This document shows positions 4,201 to 6,268 of a stretch of DNA of 6,268 nt, piece by piece; within the stretch, counting starts at the first letter, position 1, and each line of letters opens with the position of its first letter. Under the pieces are notes generated by a model. It did no database searches. It had not been told where the DNA came from and saw only the letters and a list, made by a program, of their open reading frames with translations. Origin of the DNA: an uncultured Eubacteriales bacterium (GTDB lineage: Bacteria; Bacillota; Clostridia; Christensenellales; Aristaeellaceae); the NCBI GenBank assembly GCA_944353735.1, contig CALVPU010000248.1, positions 1 through 6,268 of the forward strand. Reading direction: 5' to 3'. Position numbers and translations under genes: made by a program.

Positions 4201-6268
4201 GCGCAGCGTATGGGTGTCGGCGTCGACGAGCACCGCGCCGGTATTGTCGGTAATGCGGATGTTGTAGCGGTCAACGTCGCCCGCGGCGCTCCACGAGAAG
4301 ATCACGTTTCCGGTTGCGGAACAGCGCTCCGTCAGGTAATAGACGCCGCCCACGCGCGTCTCATAGCAGTCGATGCCGATGACAGGCGTGCCGATGATGG
4401 TCGGCTTGACGTAGACCGGCGCATAGGGGGAGAACAGCAGCTGCTGCATCTCGACGGTGGCGACGCCAGTGGGGCGCATGCCGACGGTCTGCTGGAACAG
4501 CTGAACCGCCGCCTGGGTCTGGCTGCCGAAATAGCCGGTCACGTTGGCGGTGAAGTAGTTCAGTTCCTTCAGTCGGCGCTGCAACCGTGCCACGCGCTGG
4601 CTCTCGTCGCCGCGGCGCAGCGTGATGTAGCCATTGTACTCCGGCGCGCTGGCAGAGAACAACCGCTGCTGGACGGTCGCGCTCGCCTCGCCATTGATGA
4701 CGAGACCGACCTGCGCCTGGAAGCGGCGCACCGCCTGCGCGGTCGCGGAGGTGTAGGAATCGCCGACGCTGCCGTCGAGGTAGTACAGGTCCTTCAGGCG
4801 CTGGTTCAGCTGGCGCACGCGATAGCCGCTGTCGCCCTGCCGCAGGTCGATGTAGCTCGAGCAATGCGGCGCGCCGGCGGCGTAGAGCGCGATCAGCGTA
4901 TCGCGCGTGGCGCTGTCGGACACGGCAAGGCCGTTTTCGCGCTGGAACAGCTGGACCGCCGTCTGCGTGCGGACACCGAAAATGCCGTCCGCGTCGTCGG
5001 CGAGATAGCCCAGATCGCGCAGCCGCTGCTGCATCGTCGTCACGCGCAGCCCGCGATCGCCGCGGTCGAGCTGGAGGTAGGGGTCGTACGGCGAAAGCGT
5101 GCCGCTGAGGATCAGGCGCTGCAGGTCCTCGTCGGCGATGCCGTTGACCGGCAGGTCGAGGTCGAACTGCAGCAAGCGGATGGCATTTTCCGTGCGCCAG
5201 CCGAAGATGCCGTCGATGTAATAGTCATAGTAGCCGAGATCGTACAGCGGTTGCTGGATCGCGCTGACCGCGTCGCCGCGGCTGCCGCGGCTGAGCGGAG
5301 CGTACTGCTCGGCGGGCTGCAGGAGCGTCCATGCCGTATCCTCGCCGTCGAGCGCAACGCTCTGTACCAGCACCGTGCGCGTCGTCGACTCCGCAGGAGC
5401 TTCCGACGTGAACTCGATGAACGTAAAGGCAGGCGCTTCGCTCTCGGAATACGTCGCGTAGACGGTCAACAGGCCGCTCATCGCCTCGATGTCGTACGAG
5501 TCGGGCGCGGCGCCGCTGTCCGAGGCCGGCGCCTGAATGGCGAGGAATTCGCTCAGCGCGCCGCTTTCGAGGTCGACGCTGTAGACCTTCTGGTCCGTGC
5601 CCAGCACGAACAGGCGCGCGGCGCTGGCGGTGATCTGGCTGTCCAGCGAGATCTCCGGCGTGGTCAGCACGCGCTGTTCCATCGTCTGCGGGTCGTAGAC
5701 CTTCAGGCGAATGGCGCTGCCGGTGTTCGCGAGGTAATAGATCTTGCCGTCGAGCAGCGTGAAGTCGTACACGTTGGTGTCGATCGCGTCGGCTGCGAAG
5801 GCGTCGGGCTGCAGCAGGAACAGCGTGCTGCCGTCCGCCAGATAGATCTGCGCGCCGTCGCTGAGCACGCTCTTCGTCGGCAGGCTGCCGGTAAAGGGTT
5901 CGAAGCTGTCGGTCGCCTCGACGTAGGTGACCGCGCCGGCGCCGTCGGCGTAGGTTGCGACCAGACCATCCGCCGAGAGGAACAGGCGGTCGAACGCCTC
6001 CTGACCGTCCGGCGACGTGTAGGCGACGGAGATCATGTCGTCCTCGAAGTCCGCCTTCATCAGCTGCGTGCGATCGTCCGCCGGCACGAAATACAGGTCG
6101 GTGCCGACCATGCACGCCGCCGCGACGTTATCGGCGACCACGTTCTCCTCGAACGTCGACAGGTCCAGACAGACCAGCGCGTTCGCCGTTTCGCCCGCAT
6201 CCGTCTCGCTCTTGCTCAGAAAGATCAGGCGGTAGGAATCGATGGAGATGATCGCGTCCGCAGGCAGC
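1288..6268 (-). CDS. Giant multidomain wall-binding protein (beta-propeller-like, 4x PG-binding, 7x Fn3-like, Pro/Thr linkers); N-terminus beyond window
   Basis: At least 1659 residues are encoded. The frame is open to the right edge, so the real start lies outside; a GTG at 6141 sits inside a continuous hydrophobic/beta pattern and is not a convincing start. Counting from the first full codon at 6267, residues 1 to about 310 are beta-rich, with propeller-like blades such as DGKIYYLAN and QKVYSVDLESG. Residues 325-616 hold four peptidoglycan-binding (PG_binding_1-type) repeats. Residues 625-1513 hold seven Fn3-like modules (e.g. TFRWNAVENAAQYYIEIRD, then YTLYVTAIPEGG). Long Glu/Pro/Thr/Ala linkers separate the modules after the fourth. 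Residues 1566-1659 resemble a fifth, diverged PG-binding domain. There is no LPxTG motif or C-terminal membrane helix, so attachment to the wall would be non-covalent. Export is inferred, because any signal peptide lies outside the window. No catalytic domain is visible. The likely role is a cell-wall scaffold, adhesin or sensor. The gene is convergent with the MarR gene and ends at a clear terminator. Confidence 0.92.
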   Translation of the reverse strand, partial: LPADAIISIDSYRLIFLSKSETDAGETANALVCLDLSTFEENVVADNVAAACMVGTDLYFVPADDRTQLMKADFEDDMISVAYTSPDGQEAFDRLFLSADGLVATYADGAGAVTYVEATDSFEPFTGSLPTKSVLSDGAQIYLADGSTLFLLQPDAFAADAIDTNVYDFTLLDGKIYYLANTGSAIRLKVYDPQTMEQRVLTTPEISLDSQITASAARLFVLGTDQKVYSVDLESGALSEFLAIQAPASDSGAAPDSYDIEAMSGLLTVYATYSESEAPAFTFIEFTSEAPAESTTRTVLVQSVALDGEDTAWTLLQPAEQYAPLSRGSRGDAVSAIQQPLYDLGYYDYYIDGIFGWRTENAIRLLQFDLDLPVNGIADEDLQRLILSGTLSPYDPYLQLDRGDRGLRVTTMQQRLRDLGYLADDADGIFGVRTQTAVQLFQRENGLAVSDSATRDTLIALYAAGAPHCSSYIDLRQGDSGYRVRQLNQRLKDLYYLDGSVGDSYTSATAQAVRRFQAQVGLVINGEASATVQQRLFSASAPEYNGYITLRRGDESQRVARLQRRLKELNYFTANVTGYFGSQTQAAVQLFQQTVGMRPTGVATVEMQQLLFSPYAPVYVKPTIIGTPVIGIDCYETRVGGVYYLTERCSATGNVIFSWSAAGDVDRYNIRITDNTGAVLVDADTHTLRIGVPIASLAADRIYTLQVTAYPADGNAAHITSATLSFARMETPPEPPAVGTITNVVSTIETVSRLNEGVFYVYPGTVTLRWYAEGDLESYYVEIRDANGNTVLGQETNNEFASFSSDLLREGMTYTFYVYAIPTNGTMDDAASKALKFALDDQLEPIAPVEPPVITVDGMEPDGEGIYTLDENATTFRWNAVENAAQYYIEIRDAADAYFSSETTTATGYVLNPSSMTPGASYTLYVTAIPEGGTVEQGATASVRLRIREDETVEQLAAPVLSIVGAEPSSDRIAYVDGPALTFQWTAVEGAGAYNVVIRDSSSVLFETTVAELTYTFDASALSRGTLYTALVTAIPPEGVLAQGTPASQSFILRPEEVQPTATPAPENTPEPTPEAVEPTETQAAAPLGVPQLSIGEVDETVDGVTYVLPGVVTFQWTCEGDPAQYAVEVTDASGAICASTITELESLSLHSDVLVPDQIYTLHVTALPASREAEDGASSELRFAIHAAEPAAEPTAEPTEAPVTEATETEAPATEATPIPEATEAPVESIEPTEEPAVEPTEVPAVPVAAPVIDIQPALESVDGVTYVGEGVLTISWYAEGAASYRVAILQDGNLFSEADVANAEGSLDTSVMAPGAIYTLRVTAIPEGGTAEDGATSEANFSLAVQATEPTEVPAPVEEPTPEPAEPEAEPVVEPEPTVEPTVEPTVEPVAEPTVEPTAEPEPTEAPVAPVAAPVIDIQPVLENVDGVAYVGEGIVSMSWYSEGAADYRVTILDGGNVVSDAEVQQQTGGSLDTSVMTPGVVYTLRVTAIPEGGTAEDGATSEMAFCLAIQATPEPTLEPTPVPTEVPTPEPTLEPTPVPTEVPTPEPTMEPTPEPTATIPQEQWQVPLDANSDPTLISAVQARLVEWGWLQFGSYTDGMLDDATLSAVAAFQNDYNANNGGALVLVTPEARVIGADTLMVLMNANGQIYLNPNAAY
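1291..1572 (-). other. C-terminal diverged peptidoglycan-binding-like domain
   Basis: The last 94 residues include AVQARLVEWGWLQFGSYTDG, then 'LDDATLSAVAAFQNDYN' and 'IGADTLMVLM'. This follows the PG_binding_1 order (LQ.RL..LGYL...DG..G..T..AV..FQ...N...G..T...L). It differs from the internal four units by having a Gly-poor turn and an insertion of about ten residues (NNGGALVLVTPEA). A wall-binding role at the far end of the chain would let the protein contact peptidoglycan at two points. The assignment is by eye and less certain than for the internal array. Confidence 0.65.
1573..1728 (-). repeat. Pro/Thr/Glu linker with a 48-bp tandem duplication
   Basis: This 52-residue linker is almost entirely Pro, Thr, Glu and Val in an 'EPTPEPT' style. 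Within it, 1631-1678 and 1679-1726 are two 48-bp copies differing at five positions, encoding the 16-residue unit PTEVPTPEPTLEPTPV. A third, partial copy extends towards 1603. The low complexity and short unit suggest slippage or recombination, so length polymorphism between strains is plausible. The linker joins the last Fn3-like module to the C-terminal domain. Confidence 0.85.
2026..2223 (-). repeat. Acidic Pro/Glu/Val/Thr linker between Fn3-like modules six and seven
   Basis: About 66 residues are dominated by EPTVEPTVEPT-like triplets, strongly acidic and with no hydrophobic core, so an extended, disordered spacer is expected. The complementary strand reads as Gly/Ser/Val repeats, which creates long artefactual open frames on the plus strand. 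Confidence 0.85.
2518..2703 (-). repeat. Acidic Glu/Ala/Thr/Pro linker between Fn3-like modules five and six
   Basis: About 62 residues are rich in Glu, Ala, Thr and Pro (TEATETEAPATEATPIPEAT style). The composition is similar to the other linkers, but with more Ala and Thr and less regular repeat spacing, so it looks older or more diverged than the linker at 1573-1728. It probably acts as a flexible spacer in the exported protein. Confidence 0.8.
3001..3102 (-). repeat. Short Pro/Thr/Glu linker between Fn3-like modules four and five
   Basis: About 34 residues of the form QPTATPAPENTPEPTPEAVEP form the first and shortest of the four low-complexity linkers. It marks the change from contiguous modules (one to four) to modules on extended spacers (five to seven). 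Confidence 0.75.
4420..5295 (-). repeat. Array of four peptidoglycan-binding (PG_binding_1-like) domain repeats
   Basis: Four units of about 65-70 residues lie at 5101-5295, 4873-5076, 4645-4851 and 4420-4626. Each starts with a 'L.RGD.G..V' turn, then 'LQ.RL.DLGY', a 'DG.FG..T..AV..FQ' core and a 'GL...G' stretch. The second unit is the most canonical (DADGIFGVRTQTAVQLFQ). The third is degenerate at the DG.FG turn, with GDSYTSATAQAVRRFQ instead. Domains of this family fold as three helices and bind cell-wall peptidoglycan, often as targeting modules of wall enzymes. Here they sit between a propeller-like region and the Fn3 array, without an adjoining hydrolase. Confidence 0.88.
5338..6268 (-). 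other. Beta-propeller-like domain region of the giant protein (partial)
   Basis: Visible residues 1 to about 310 contain repeated short beta-strand units with an aromatic-rich 'dG.iYyl' or 'lyfv...' core, for example CMVGTDLYFVPADD, GAQIYLADGSTLFLL, DGKIYYLANTGSAIRLKVYD and AARLFVLGTDQKVYSVD. This resembles YWTD/WD-like or DUF5050-type beta-propeller blades found in secreted proteins of Clostridia. The number of blades cannot be settled because the domain is cut by the window edge. A ligand-binding or protein-binding platform is the usual role of such domains; the specific ligand is not evident. Confidence 0.55.

Larger units (their letters stand above)
1729..4395 (-). repeat. Seven Fn3-like modules with linkers
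   Basis: Seven modules of about 97-105 residues lie, in reading order, at 4081-4395, 3745-4053, 3418-3714, 3103-3393, 2704-3000, 2224-2517 and 1729-2025. Each contains 'gv.Y......-.f.W.aeg....Y.v.I.d..g' followed by 'YTL.VTAIPegG...dgA.s...F.l', the strand pattern of fibronectin type III folds. The first four modules are nearly contiguous, and the later ones are separated by low-complexity linkers. Such arrays usually work as rigid spacers or as protein- or glycan-binding stalks on the cell surface. A bacterial Ig-like assignment is the main alternative. Modules one and five each carry a cysteine pair. Confidence 0.8.

Noticed and set aside
5225..6115. 296-codon minus-strand frame in another register over the propeller region
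   Set aside because: It has an Arg-rich shadow composition without domains. The overlapping giant frame shows consistent beta-propeller and PG-binding patterns.

Overview
The window looks like a GC-rich chromosome segment from a Gram-positive, Clostridia-type anaerobe (Bacillota). The evidence is strong Shine-Dalgarno sites, an exact consensus sigma-A/sigma-70 promoter, intrinsic terminators, and a giant envelope protein with peptidoglycan-binding repeats, Fn3-like repeats and Glu-Pro-Thr linkers, a style common in gut Clostridia. The genus cannot be fixed from the sequence alone.

Layout. (1) Positions 1-64, minus strand: the first 21 codons of a gene that leaves the window on the left. Its start resembles IS1182-type transposases, but this is tentative. 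(2) Positions 71-331: a regulatory region with two adjacent hairpins (92-117 and 127-156), an exact TTGACA-17 bp-TATAAT promoter (167-195), a 23-bp perfect palindrome overlapping the -10 box (193-215) and a structured leader of about 130 nt. (3) Positions 332-1133, plus strand: two genes 31 nt apart, a 109-residue HEAT-repeat protein and a 146-residue MarR-family regulator. (4) Positions 1134-1287: a convergent intergenic gap with stem-loops, including a clear intrinsic terminator for the minus-strand gene. (5) Positions 1288-6268, minus strand: the C-terminal 1659 residues of a very large protein whose reading frame stays open to the right edge. In order it shows a beta-propeller-like region, four peptidoglycan-binding repeats, seven Fn3-like modules (the last ones separated by acidic Pro/Thr linkers) and a fifth, diverged peptidoglycan-binding-like domain.

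How the parts may work together. The palindrome lies where a bound repressor would block RNA polymerase, and the second gene of the unit encodes a palindrome-binding type of regulator. The simplest reading is an autoregulated HEAT-MarR cassette, with the HEAT protein as a possible partner or effector (inference). The giant protein is transcribed convergently from an unseen promoter and shows no direct link to the cassette. It is probably an exported wall-bound scaffold or adhesin. The last two Fn3 modules with their linkers, and a 48-bp unit in the final linker, are duplicated, which suggests ongoing repeat expansion. No CRISPR array, tRNA, rRNA or complete mobile element was seen.
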